Below, piece after piece: positions 16,451-24,768 of a stretch of DNA of 64,000 nucleotides. The stretch is from Desulfurivibrionaceae bacterium. Lineage in GTDB: Bacteria; Desulfobacterota; Desulfobulbia; Desulfobulbales; VMSU01. The notes under the pieces were generated by a model. The model was not told the DNA's origin. It saw only the letters and a list, made by a program, of their open reading frames with translations, and did no database searches. The DNA is taken from contig JAQYVV010000007.1 of NCBI GenBank assembly GCA_030145275.1, positions 62,001-126,000 on the forward strand, read 5' to 3'. How positions within the stretch are numbered: the first letter of the stretch is position 1; every line of letters begins with the position of its first letter. A program made the translations under genes and the position numbers.

Positions 16451-16512
16451 CCCCATCTGAACAGTTACAGCCTGGAGTTAAGGGTAATTTCTAGCCTACG
16501 CTGAATAATTAC
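16451..16512. repeat. Family A end-spacer-end module, A7
   Basis: In reverse orientation: GTAATTATTCAG (complement of 16501-16512), ~33-bp spacer, then GTAACTGTTCAGATGGGG (complement of 16451-16468). No palindromic arm. It lies 23 bp upstream of the receiver-TPR start, in its leader, like A4 before the substrate-binding protein. Confidence 0.55.
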
Positions 16513-16675
16513 TGCCAAACAACACAAACAAAACGTAACCCAAGAAAACCACTATCGTTTTTTTTCAAAAATGTCAAACAACTCTTTCCCAGCATTGACA
16601 GCAGAACTTTGATGATTATTTTTCACCCAACTATTAAACCCATCACTGCACAAAAAACACATATTGAGGTAAAAA

Positions 16676-18532
16676 ATGAGCACGGAAAAACTTGAAACCC
16701 TTGAATTTCAATCAGAGACCAAAAAGCTACTGGATATTGTTATCCACTCACTCTACACAGAAAAGGATATCTTTCTACGGGAATTGATCTCCAATGCGGC
16801 CGATGCCCTGGAAAAAATGCGGCACCAAAGCCTCTCGGATGAAGAGGTTTTTGATAAAGATGTGAGCCTCGACATCAACATCTCCTTTGATGAAAAAGAA
16901 CACACCATAACCATAACAGATACCGGCGTCGGTATGAGCAAAGAAGAGCTTATTGCCAACCTTGGCACCATTGCCCACTCCGGCTCCAAAACATTTCTCA
17001 CTGAACTCAATCAGACAGAGCAGAAAGATGTCAACCTGATCGGTCAATTCGGCGTCGGCTTTTACGCCGCCTTCATGGTTGCAAAACAGGTACGGGTCCA
17101 GTCCCGCTCTTATAGGCTTGACGATGAAGGTCATGAGTGGATCTCTGACGGCACCGGCACTTACTCCATCGCCCCCAATCCAGGTCTGCACCGGGGCACT
17201 AAATTGATCATTGAACTCAATGATAATTCAAAAGAGTATGCCAACGAAGAGAGCATCAAGCGTATCATCAAACAATATTCAAGCTTTGTTCCCTTCCCCA
17301 TCAAGGTTGCCGGTGAAAAAATAAACACCGTACAGGCCCTCTGGACCAGAAACAAAAATGAGATAAAAGATGAGGAGTACACCGATTTTTACAAATTTGT
17401 CGGCAACGCCTTTGATGAGCCGCAATACAAACTGCATTTTGCAGCCGATGCGCCCCTTTCAATTAAATCACTCCTTTTTGTACCCAAAGAAAATTTCGAG
17501 CGCATGGGTTTTGGCCGCATGGATCCGGGTGTTAATCTCTACTGTCAAAAAATCCTTATCGAACAACATAGTGAAAAAATCCTCCCTGACTGGCTCCGCT
17601 TCTTGAAAGGGGTGATCGATTCTGAAGACCTGCCCTTAAACATCTCCAGACAGGCCCTGCAAGACAACGCTCTGGTAATCAAAATAAACCAGGTTGTAAC
17701 CAAAAAATTCCTGAAATATTTGCATGAAGAAGCCAAAACTGATCCTGAAAAATATATGCAGTTTTACGAGACCTTTGGCATGTTTCTTAAAGAAGGGGCA
17801 ACCTCTGACTATACCCACAGGGAAGCGATCGCCAAACTCCTACGCTTTGAATCGTCAAAATCAGAACCAGGGAAAAAGATCTCCCTGTCCGAATATGTTG
17901 AACGGATGAAGGAAGAGCAGAAGGAGATCTACTATATCAATGGCCCAAACCGTAAAACCATTGAATCAGGGCCATACCTTGATACCTTCAAGGCCCAGGA
18001 CATTGAAATTATCTACACCATGGATCCCATCGACGATTTTGTTTTCAGCCATCTTGCCGAGTTTGACAGCAAGAAACTTGTTTCAGCCGACCGGGCTGAT
18101 CTTGACATTCCAAAAGATAAAGAGAGTGAAGAAAAAAAGGATGCCCTTGAGCAGCCCATCGTGCAGACTCTCACCAAATGGATGAAAGAGGTCCTTGGGG
18201 ATAGAGTCAAAGAGGTCAGCGAATCAAAACGACTGGTTGGCAGCCCCGCTATTATTGTTAACCCGGACGGCTTCATGACCTCCACCATGGAGAGGATCAT
18301 GCAAGCCCAAAGCCAGGATATGCCCACTCCCGGCGGTAAAAACCTTGAAATTAACACAAGCCACCCTCTGATTAAGGGATTGGTCGATATGCGCCTAAAA
18401 GACGAAGATTTTGCCAAAAACGTGGTGCAACAAGTCCTGGACAACGCTCTGATCCAAGCAGGACTGATAGTTGATCCTCGCGAGATGGTTGAGCGCAACT
18501 ATAAGATCCTTGAAAAAGCGGTAAACAAGTAA
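16676..18532 (+). CDS. htpG: Hsp90 family chaperone HtpG
   Basis: 618 aa ATP-dependent chaperone. The GHKL ATPase domain shows LFLRELISNAADAL-like sequence (IFLRELISNAADALEKMR), ITDTGVGMSKEELIANLG and IGQFGVGFYAAFMV. The middle domain has FVPFPIKV and the SEDLPLNISRQALQ stretch, with a dimerisation domain to the end. A candidate TTGACA lies ~80 bp upstream, with no CIRCE or sigma-32-like site. The TAA stop lies within the first bases of repeat A8, so the repeat end supplies the stop. Confidence 0.96.
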   Translation: MSTEKLETLEFQSETKKLLDIVIHSLYTEKDIFLRELISNAADALEKMRHQSLSDEEVFDKDVSLDINISFDEKEHTITITDTGVGMSKEELIANLGTIAHSGSKTFLTELNQTEQKDVNLIGQFGVGFYAAFMVAKQVRVQSRSYRLDDEGHEWISDGTGTYSIAPNPGLHRGTKLIIELNDNSKEYANEESIKRIIKQYSSFVPFPIKVAGEKINTVQALWTRNKNEIKDEEYTDFYKFVGNAFDEPQYKLHFAADAPLSIKSLLFVPKENFERMGFGRMDPGVNLYCQKILIEQHSEKILPDWLRFLKGVIDSEDLPLNISRQALQDNALVIKINQVVTKKFLKYLHEEAKTDPEKYMQFYETFGMFLKEGATSDYTHREAIAKLLRFESSKSEPGKKISLSEYVERMKEEQKEIYYINGPNRKTIESGPYLDTFKAQDIEIIYTMDPIDDFVFSHLAEFDSKKLVSADRADLDIPKDKESEEKKDALEQPIVQTLTKWMKEVLGDRVKEVSESKRLVGSPAIIVNPDGFMTSTMERIMQAQSQDMPTPGGKNLEINTSHPLIKGLVDMRLKDEDFAKNVVQQVLDNALIQAGLIVDPREMVERNYKILEKAVNK

Positions 18533-18681
18533 ATATTCGGCAGCACTCCACAGAAAGGCGATCAGGATAACCAGCATACCTATGTATAGCTGATCAGCCT
18601 GATCACCTCCCTGTGAAGCGCTGCCAAACATTTACAATGAATTGGTTTTAGCAATTTTCAGCATCAATCCGTATATTTACG
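18529..18681. repeat. Palindromic repeat family A, full copy A8
   Basis: GTAAATATTCGGCAGC at 18529 pairs with the complementary right arm ending AACATTTAC at 18635. Stem GATCAGG/CCTGATC, tip AGCATAC-CTAT-GTATAGCT. The spacer and outer end continue to 18681 (ATATTTACG), matching A14 in reverse. It overlaps the htpG stop codon (18530-18532). It makes a strong hairpin directly after htpG. Confidence 0.8.
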
Positions 18682-18763
18682 TAAACAAATAGAAATAACA
18701 AAAAATATTTACCATTTACCATTTTTATGCCCCCTTACGGGCACACAGACTTTTTAAAAAAAT

Positions 18764-18870
18764 GTAACTTCAGGTAGGGTCCAAAAACTGGGCATAACCA
18801 CCGAATTGTAACTTTTCAGATGTGCCCCAGGTAAGCGTAGACTCCGGATGGAGTGCATCTAAAAAGTTAC
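18764..18870. repeat. Palindromic repeat family A, copy A9 (short arm)
   Basis: GTAACTTCAGGTAGGGTCC (18764), spacer with GGGCATAACCACCGAATT as in A6, L2 GTAACTTTTCAG (18808-18819), then a 63-bp palindrome closing CTAAAAAGTTAC (18859-18870). The middle carries TAAGCGTAGACTCC instead of the long stem. It ends 20 bp before the ABC ATPase start. 18682-18763 shows nothing else. Confidence 0.75.
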
Positions 18871-18890
18871 AAAAAAATCAGAGTCAGGCC

Positions 18891-19826
18891 ATGATTAGAG
18901 CACAAAATTTAAGCAAATCATATGACGATGTTCAAGCCTTAGCTGATCTTTCTTTTTCCATCAGCGAAGGTGAGGTTATAGGTCTCCTGGGCCCAAACGG
19001 GGCAGGCAAGACCACCCTTATGAAAATATTGACGGGCTTTATTCATCCCACAGGCGGCAGAGCAATGGTAAACGGCCTGGATGTCTTTGAGCATACCCAG
19101 CAAGTTCAGGAGATGATCGGCTATCTCCCGGAAAACGCGCCTCTCTATCCGGAATTAACCGTCCAGTCTCACCTGAAAATGATTGCGGACCTGAGACAGG
19201 TTCCTGCGGATAAACAACAACTCTATATTTCTGATGCCGTGCATGCAGTTGCTTTGGAAGACCGGCTGACCAGAGTTGTCAGTACCCTGAGCAAGGGGTA
19301 CCGGCAGCGGCTCGGCTTGGCCCAGGCCATTTTACACAAGCCCAAACTGCTCATTCTTGATGAACCCACCAATGGTCTTGACCCAACTCAGATTATTGAG
19401 GTCCGAAATCTTATTAAAGGTCTGGCCAAGAGTTCAACTATTCTCCTTTCGACCCATATTCTCTCCGAGGTTGAGGCCACCTGCGATCGGGCCCTTATCA
19501 TTATTCAGGGGGAATTGCAGGCCGACGCCCAGCTATCTGAGCTTTCTGCCACCAGCAAGGCCCATGTTACGGTGGCAAAAAACGGCAAGGACGGTGAGAT
19601 TTTGAGCCTGCTGAAAAATATGACAGGGGTCAAAAATGCAGAAATAAGCAAGCAGACAAGCGAGCGCTTGTCCTTTGAGGTTACCGGCAGTTCAGAGCAG
19701 GACCTCTGCCCGAACATATACCTGTTGGCCAAAGAGAACGACTGGCCGCTCTGCGAACTGCGCAAAGAAGTTCGCACTCTGGAGGCAGTCTTTAACGAAC
19801 TGACCGCTGCAGGAGGTGTAGGATGA
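18891..19826 (+). CDS. ABC transporter ATP-binding protein (GldA/CcmA-like)
   Basis: 311 aa ATPase: Walker A GPNGAGKTT near residue 38, signature LSKGYRQRLGLAQA near 135, Walker B LLILDEPTNGLD near 155, and the switch His in LLSTHILSEVE. It would energise the membrane protein encoded next, with which it overlaps by four bases. The ATG at 18891 is used because residues from an upstream start at 18822 derive from repeat A9; homologues begin MIxAxNLSKSY. The trio with a GldF/GldG-type permease and a DUF4340 protein is a known arrangement of uncertain substrate. Confidence 0.9.
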   Translation: MIRAQNLSKSYDDVQALADLSFSISEGEVIGLLGPNGAGKTTLMKILTGFIHPTGGRAMVNGLDVFEHTQQVQEMIGYLPENAPLYPELTVQSHLKMIADLRQVPADKQQLYISDAVHAVALEDRLTRVVSTLSKGYRQRLGLAQAILHKPKLLILDEPTNGLDPTQIIEVRNLIKGLAKSSTILLSTHILSEVEATCDRALIIIQGELQADAQLSELSATSKAHVTVAKNGKDGEILSLLKNMTGVKNAEISKQTSERLSFEVTGSSEQDLCPNIYLLAKENDWPLCELRKEVRTLEAVFNELTAAGGVG

Positions 19827-22747
19827 ACAAGATCCTCTCTATTGCAAAAAAAGAGCTGAAAGCCTATTTTGGCTCTCCCATGGCCGCCCTGTTTATCGGT
19901 GCTTTTCTGTTGGCCACTCTTTTCTCCTTTTTCTGGCTGGAAACCTTTTTTGCCAGAAATACGGCCGATATACGACCACTCTTCAGGTGGATGCCTCTAC
20001 TCATGATTTTTCTGGTCTCCGCCCTCACCATGAGACAGTGGAGTGAAGAACAGCGCATGGGCACCATGGAAATTCTCATGACCCTGCCGGTGAAGCTGTC
20101 GCAGCTGGTGGCAGGAAAATTCCTCGCAGTCCTGACCCTTGTTACCGTCGCCCTTCTTTTGACTGCCGGCCTGCCCCTGACTGTTTCCCTGCTGGGCGAC
20201 ATGGATTGGGGCCCCGTTTTCGGCGGTTATCTCGGCGCTCTGCTCATGGCCTCAGCCTATATTGCCATCGGCCTCTTTATATCCTCACGCACGGACAACC
20301 AGATAATTGCCCTTATCCTCACCGTTTTGCTGAGCAGTTTCTTCTATCTCCTGGGCTCAAGCGGGCTTACCAACTTCATGGGAAATACCGGTGGCGAATT
20401 GCTCCGCTCACTAGGAACCGGCTCCCGCTTTGCGAGTATTGAAAGAGGAGTAATCGATCTCAGGGACCTGGTTTATTACTTTTCCCTTGCCGCATTTTTC
20501 ATGATGCTCAACATCATCTCCTTGGAGGCAAAGAGATGGAGTAGCGGCGACAATACCGCCCCTTACCGCCGCGGCATTATAATTTCAGCCGTTCTTATCT
20601 CCCTGAACCTCCTGGCCCTGAACCTCTGGCTCAACCAAACAAATTATCTGCGTCTGGATCTCACCGAAAACTGTGAATACTCTCTCTCCACAACCAGCCG
20701 TGAGCTAATTGCCAACCTCCCTGAACCCCTTATTTTACGAGGATACTTCAGCGACAAAACCCATCCGCTGCTCTCGCCCCTGGTGCCGAGAATTAAGGAT
20801 TTGATGCACGAGTATGGCATCGCTTCAAATAGAAGGGTGGAAGTCTCCTTTATCGATCCCAAATATGATGCAGAACTTGAGGCCGAAGCAAACCAGCAGT
20901 ATGGCATCAAGCCCGTGCCATTCCAGGTCGCAGGCCGTTATGAGGCCTCGGTGGTCAACTCCTATTTTAACATCCTAATTAAATACGGAGACCAACATGT
21001 GACCTTAGGTTTTAATGATATTATAGAAATTCAACCACGCAATGATGGCCAGATGGACGTAAGCCTCAGAAACCTGGAATATGACCTTAGCAAATCCATC
21101 AAAAAGGCGGTGTATGGTTTCCAAAGCCTGGCTGCAATATTTGAAAAAATTGACCAAGATATTACCCTAACAACTGTGGTGACCCCGACTTCCCTCCCCG
21201 AGCAACTGGCTTCCATGCCGGAACAGATTGAAAAGGTTGCGGCCGAGCTGCAGAAAGAGGCCATGGGCAAGCTAAACTTACAAAAGATTGATCCAGAGCA
21301 CGGGACTCTCGGCCAAGAAGAGCTCAAAGATCTCTATGGCATTGAGCCAATGGCAGTTTCTTTTTTCTCCCAGGATAGCTTTTATCTCTACCTTCTGCTC
21401 TCCATCGGAGAAAAAACCGAAAGCATCTATTTGAGTGGTGACATGGGTGAAGCTGAAATCCGCAATGAGATTGAGGCAGTTCTGAAAAAGACCTCTTCCG
21501 GATTTTTGAAAACCATCGGCCTTTGGACTCCGGAGGCAGGTGATCCGCAAATGGCCATGATGCAGCAAGCACCGCCCAGCCAATACCAGGCTATTCAGCA
21601 GGTGTTACCGGAAAATTACAACCTGGAAAAAGTTGACCTATCCAGCGGCCGAGTAGCAGGAGAAATTGATGCCCTTATACTTGCGGCCCCTCAGGAGTTA
21701 AGTGATCTGGAGCGTTTTGCGGTGGACCAATATCTAATGAGAGGCGGTGCTGTTATTGCCTTGACAGGAAGTTATGTCCTCGACCTCGATCCCTATGCCC
21801 AATCGCTGAACGTAAAAAAAGTAAAAAACGGTATCACTGAACTATTGAGCCATTACGGCATAACAGTGGCGGAAAGTCTGGTCCTGGATCGACAAAACGA
21901 ACCCTTTCCGGTCCCCGTCACCAGGGATATTGGTGGTTTTTCCATCCAAGAAATTCAGCGGGTAGACTACCCGTTTTTTGTCGATATCCGCCCAGATGGC
22001 ATGGACAAAGAAAGCCCGGTCATGGCCAACATACCTGCTGTTACCATGAACTGGGTCTCACCGCTGAGCATCGATTCTGAAAAAAATAAGGGCCGCAAAC
22101 TAAACACTCTTTTACGCTCCAGCGCAAACTCTTGGCCATCCAGCGGCAGCAACATTCAGCCCGATTTTGAGCTTTATCCTGAGCTTGGCTTTGCCCAAGG
22201 CGAAGCAGACAGTATGGAAAGTCAGATCTTGGCCATTTCCAGCCAAGGCTCTTTTTCCAGTTTTTTCACGGACAAGGATGATCCCCGCCAGGAAAAGCTG
22301 AATGCAGGCCCAGCTCCTCTGGACATGGAAGAGGATATTGCTACAAATGGTAGTTATGAGGATAGCGATAATCAGGCGCAACCGACTCTGCCTGATACGC
22401 CATTGATAAAAAAATCTCCAGACTCCTCACGATTGGTGGTGGTCGGCAGCTCGGAGTTCATCAACGACACGGTCATCAGTATCTCCCAATCCATGAACCA
22501 GGACCGTTTTCTCAACAGCCTCGGTTTTCTACAAAACATCGTTGATTGGTCCGTTGAGGACGAGGAGCTTCTGGTGATCCGCTCACGGGGAGCACATGCC
22601 AGAATCCTGCAGCCAATGTCACGCCAGGAACAAACTTTTTGGGAGTGGCTGAACTACGGCTTTGCCTTGCTGGCTCTGCTTGCTGTCAGTCTGTATGGCG
22701 GCATGCGTCGCAGGAAAGAAAAACCCATAGAGCTGTTACCATCTTGA
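19823..22747 (+). CDS. ABC-2 permease fused to GldG-type auxiliary domain
   Basis: 974 aa, about the sum of GldF and GldG. Residues 1-~245 form an ABC-2 permease with about six membrane segments (AALFIGAFLLATLFSFFWL, TLVTVALLLTAGLPLTVSL). A further segment near 255-275 (IIISAVLISLNLLALNLWL) starts the GldG part. That part contains YLRLDLTENCEYSLS, LRGYFSD, FNDIIEI, a long periplasmic region with SSEFINDTVI, and a last membrane helix (YGFALLALLAVSLYGGM) before the C-terminus. It overlaps the ATPase gene by four bases and is followed 23 bp on by the DUF4340 gene. In many bacteria the two halves are separate genes. Substrate unknown. Confidence 0.85.
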   Translation: MNKILSIAKKELKAYFGSPMAALFIGAFLLATLFSFFWLETFFARNTADIRPLFRWMPLLMIFLVSALTMRQWSEEQRMGTMEILMTLPVKLSQLVAGKFLAVLTLVTVALLLTAGLPLTVSLLGDMDWGPVFGGYLGALLMASAYIAIGLFISSRTDNQIIALILTVLLSSFFYLLGSSGLTNFMGNTGGELLRSLGTGSRFASIERGVIDLRDLVYYFSLAAFFMMLNIISLEAKRWSSGDNTAPYRRGIIISAVLISLNLLALNLWLNQTNYLRLDLTENCEYSLSTTSRELIANLPEPLILRGYFSDKTHPLLSPLVPRIKDLMHEYGIASNRRVEVSFIDPKYDAELEAEANQQYGIKPVPFQVAGRYEASVVNSYFNILIKYGDQHVTLGFNDIIEIQPRNDGQMDVSLRNLEYDLSKSIKKAVYGFQSLAAIFEKIDQDITLTTVVTPTSLPEQLASMPEQIEKVAAELQKEAMGKLNLQKIDPEHGTLGQEELKDLYGIEPMAVSFFSQDSFYLYLLLSIGEKTESIYLSGDMGEAEIRNEIEAVLKKTSSGFLKTIGLWTPEAGDPQMAMMQQAPPSQYQAIQQVLPENYNLEKVDLSSGRVAGEIDALILAAPQELSDLERFAVDQYLMRGGAVIALTGSYVLDLDPYAQSLNVKKVKNGITELLSHYGITVAESLVLDRQNEPFPVPVTRDIGGFSIQEIQRVDYPFFVDIRPDGMDKESPVMANIPAVTMNWVSPLSIDSEKNKGRKLNTLLRSSANSWPSSGSNIQPDFELYPELGFAQGEADSMESQILAISSQGSFSSFFTDKDDPRQEKLNAGPAPLDMEEDIATNGSYEDSDNQAQPTLPDTPLIKKSPDSSRLVVVGSSEFINDTVISISQSMNQDRFLNSLGFLQNIVDWSVEDEELLVIRSRGAHARILQPMSRQEQTFWEWLNYGFALLALLAVSLYGGMRRRKEKPIELLPS

Positions 22748-22770
22748 TGGCGTCGTAAAAGGAGCAAAAA

Positions 22771-23709
22771 ATGACCACAAAAAATACAGCCCTATCCATT
22801 CTTCTCATTGTGCAACTGGCCATAATTGCCTTCGTGTATTGGCCCAGTAGTGAGCAGATCGCACCAAAAACAACTTTTTTTACTGATATTACCATTGAAC
22901 AGATACAAGGTCTCAGCATCACAGATGACGAGCAGACATCTATCTCGATGCTTGTGGAAGACGAGTTTTGGCAAATACAACAAGGACAATACCCTGCCAA
23001 GCAAGAGGGCATTGAGGCCCTGCTCGGCAAAATTATTGCGCTTCAATCGGCACGCCTGGTCAGCACCACCACATCAAGCCAGGTCCGCTTAAAGGTCGCG
23101 GAAGATCTTTTCAGCCGAAAAGTTGATCTGCAACTTGCTGACGGAACCTCCAAATCCTTCTTCCTTGGAACGGCACCAAATAATAAAACCATCCACTTTC
23201 GCATGAAAGAACAGAACGAAGTATATCTTGTCAAAGATCTGGCCAGCTGGGAAATGCAGACAGATAAAGAATCTTGGTGGGAAACCAACTACATTACCAT
23301 AGCAGAAGATGAACTTGAAGCTGTGAAGATTACTAATCCTCAGGGCACCATTACCATGCAAAAAGGAGAAGAAAAAGAGTGGCTTCTCGCAGAAACAACC
23401 AAGGCACAGGTCTCACAAGAAGAGATACAAAAGCTTATTCGTTCAATTTCACAGATATCACTTGCCGAGTACTTGGGCAAAGAACAACCTGAAGATCTTG
23501 GTGAACCAGTTTGCACCCTTGAGTACACCAGTAAATCAGGTCATTCTTCATTAACAATCTGGCCAGCCGACCAAGAAAACGACCAGCATATAGCCAAGGC
23601 ATCAAACAGTGACTTTTATGTGACCGTCCGGGCCTACATCCTAAAAGACCTGCTAGCTGCGCAACTTTCAGACTTTATGGATGAAGAAGATTTAGATGAT
23701 AAGAAATAA
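22771..23709 (+). CDS. DUF4340-domain protein
   Basis: 312 aa with an N-terminal membrane anchor (ALSILLIVQLAIIAFVYWP) and a periplasmic region containing two DUF4340-like units: FFTDITIEQIQGLSI ... FWQIQQGQYPAKQEGIEALL, and LEAVKITNPQGTITMQK ... EWLLAETTKAQVSQEEI. It is commonly encoded after GldG-type proteins, so it is inferred to be the third part of the exporter complex. AAAGGAGC precedes the ATG. The TAA stop is the first three bases of repeat A10 (TAACTATTCAG). Confidence 0.82.
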   Translation: MTTKNTALSILLIVQLAIIAFVYWPSSEQIAPKTTFFTDITIEQIQGLSITDDEQTSISMLVEDEFWQIQQGQYPAKQEGIEALLGKIIALQSARLVSTTTSSQVRLKVAEDLFSRKVDLQLADGTSKSFFLGTAPNNKTIHFRMKEQNEVYLVKDLASWEMQTDKESWWETNYITIAEDELEAVKITNPQGTITMQKGEEKEWLLAETTKAQVSQEEIQKLIRSISQISLAEYLGKEQPEDLGEPVCTLEYTSKSGHSSLTIWPADQENDQHIAKASNSDFYVTVRAYILKDLLAAQLSDFMDEEDLDDKK

Positions 23710-23861
23710 CTATTCAGAGAAAATCGCAAAACTTAAGTTCCCCCCCCTAAGCGTATCTATTCAGATGTGCTTTAGATGTGTTCGATAATGATTTCCAGCA
23801 ATACATCGGTATGCTGGAGATCATTATCGGGCGCAGATGAAGTGCAGCTGAATAGATACAT
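23707..23861. repeat. Palindromic repeat family A, full copy A10
   Basis: L1 TAACTATTCAG (23707-23717), a spacer nearly identical to that of A5, then a 110-bp palindrome from GTATCTATTCAG (23752) to CTGAATAGATAC (23861). Inner stem GATAATGATTT/AGATCATTATC, tip CCAGCAATAC-ATCG-GTATGCTGG. It overlaps the DUF4340 stop codon. In the remaining gap (23862-24076) I see only AT-rich leader. Confidence 0.85.
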
Positions 23862-24076
23862 AATAAATAACTTTCTCTGGGGCTGTTCCCTACAAGGAAA
23901 AGAAGTCAAACTCTGATGTTTTTCCTTCCTCCTGATGCTTTTATCAAAAAGCCAACTCAGTGTTTTGGCCCTTGTTTTTGTTAAGCAAGTTATGTTAATT
24001 AACTCGGATAATTAAGTTTATTAAGAGGCCCAAAACATATTCCTTTCATTCAATTTCATTACAAGGAGACACGACA

Positions 24077-24547
24077 ATGGGAGATACCATTACTGCTACT
24101 GAAATAGCAGAGGCGCAAAAGATCTGGGGAGAAGGTATTGTGAGCATCGGAAAAGCATTTACCGATAAAGGAGATTATACCAAAGCTGCGGAGAATCACA
24201 TTGATACTCTATATGCCTTTGAGAAAGGGGATGTACTTTTCAAACCCACCAAGGCTGCTGACAGCCAATTTCGCCTCACAAAGGAGTCCGCACTCTCATA
24301 TTTCGTGGGAGGGAATGATAAATACAAGGAAGATCACGGCTTTGCCATTCATCCCTGGACAAATGTCCGTTTTGAAAATACAGCAAACTATATCCATGGA
24401 GATTACGCAGTGGCCATGGGCAATTATTTCTTCACTCAGGTTGATGGCACTGATGTAAAGGTAGAATACACCTTTGGTTACATTAAAGGTCAGGACGGCA
24501 AGTTAAAAATCAACCTGCATCACTCTTCGGTTCCTTTTAGCAGCTAA
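24077..24547 (+). CDS. NTF2-like / CaMKII-association-type domain protein
   Basis: 156 aa, soluble, no signal peptide. AAGGAGAC precedes the ATG. Features of the NTF2-like cone fold: an N-terminal helix, then DTLYAFEKGDVLFKPTKA, FVGGNDKYKEDHGFAI, VRFENTANYIHGDYAVAMGN, and the end KINLHHSSVPF. This C-terminal HHSSVPF is shared with a family of small CaMKII-association-like proteins, some of which carry misleading enzyme names in databases. No function can be assigned from neighbours; the gene stands alone between a repeat and a hairpin. Confidence 0.65.
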   Translation: MGDTITATEIAEAQKIWGEGIVSIGKAFTDKGDYTKAAENHIDTLYAFEKGDVLFKPTKAADSQFRLTKESALSYFVGGNDKYKEDHGFAIHPWTNVRFENTANYIHGDYAVAMGNYFFTQVDGTDVKVEYTFGYIKGQDGKLKINLHHSSVPFSS

Positions 24548-24561
24548 CAATTCATTTAAAT

Positions 24562-24609
24562 CATGGGATAAGGAAGCAGACAATCAAGCTCGTTTTTCCT
24601 TATTCCATG
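24562..24609 (+). terminator. Hairpin downstream of NTF2-like gene
   Basis: CATGGGATAAGGAA (24562-24575) pairs with TTCCTTATTCCATG (24596-24609) with one mismatch, 14 bp after the stop codon. A T-rich stretch follows from 24610, though not a compact T run. Probable transcription end. 24610-24768 holds nothing else recognised. Confidence 0.5.
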
Positions 24610-24768
24610 TTCCTTACCTTATTTTTATCCCATTCCGTTTCGCAGCTTCCGCTTTTTTCTTGGAAAAATTGGCAAAAAAACTAAACACCATCTCACCCCA
24701 TTATGATCATTCTGGAGATCCTTATAAATTGGGTTTTATTTTACACCCTCAAGCCGTAACTCTGGCGC

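Noticed and set aside
16516-16675. CIRCE or sigma-32 heat-shock control of htpG
   Set aside because: No TTAGCACTC inverted repeat and no CTTGAA/CCCAT pair at usable spacing; only an ordinary TTGACA-like hexamer is visible.
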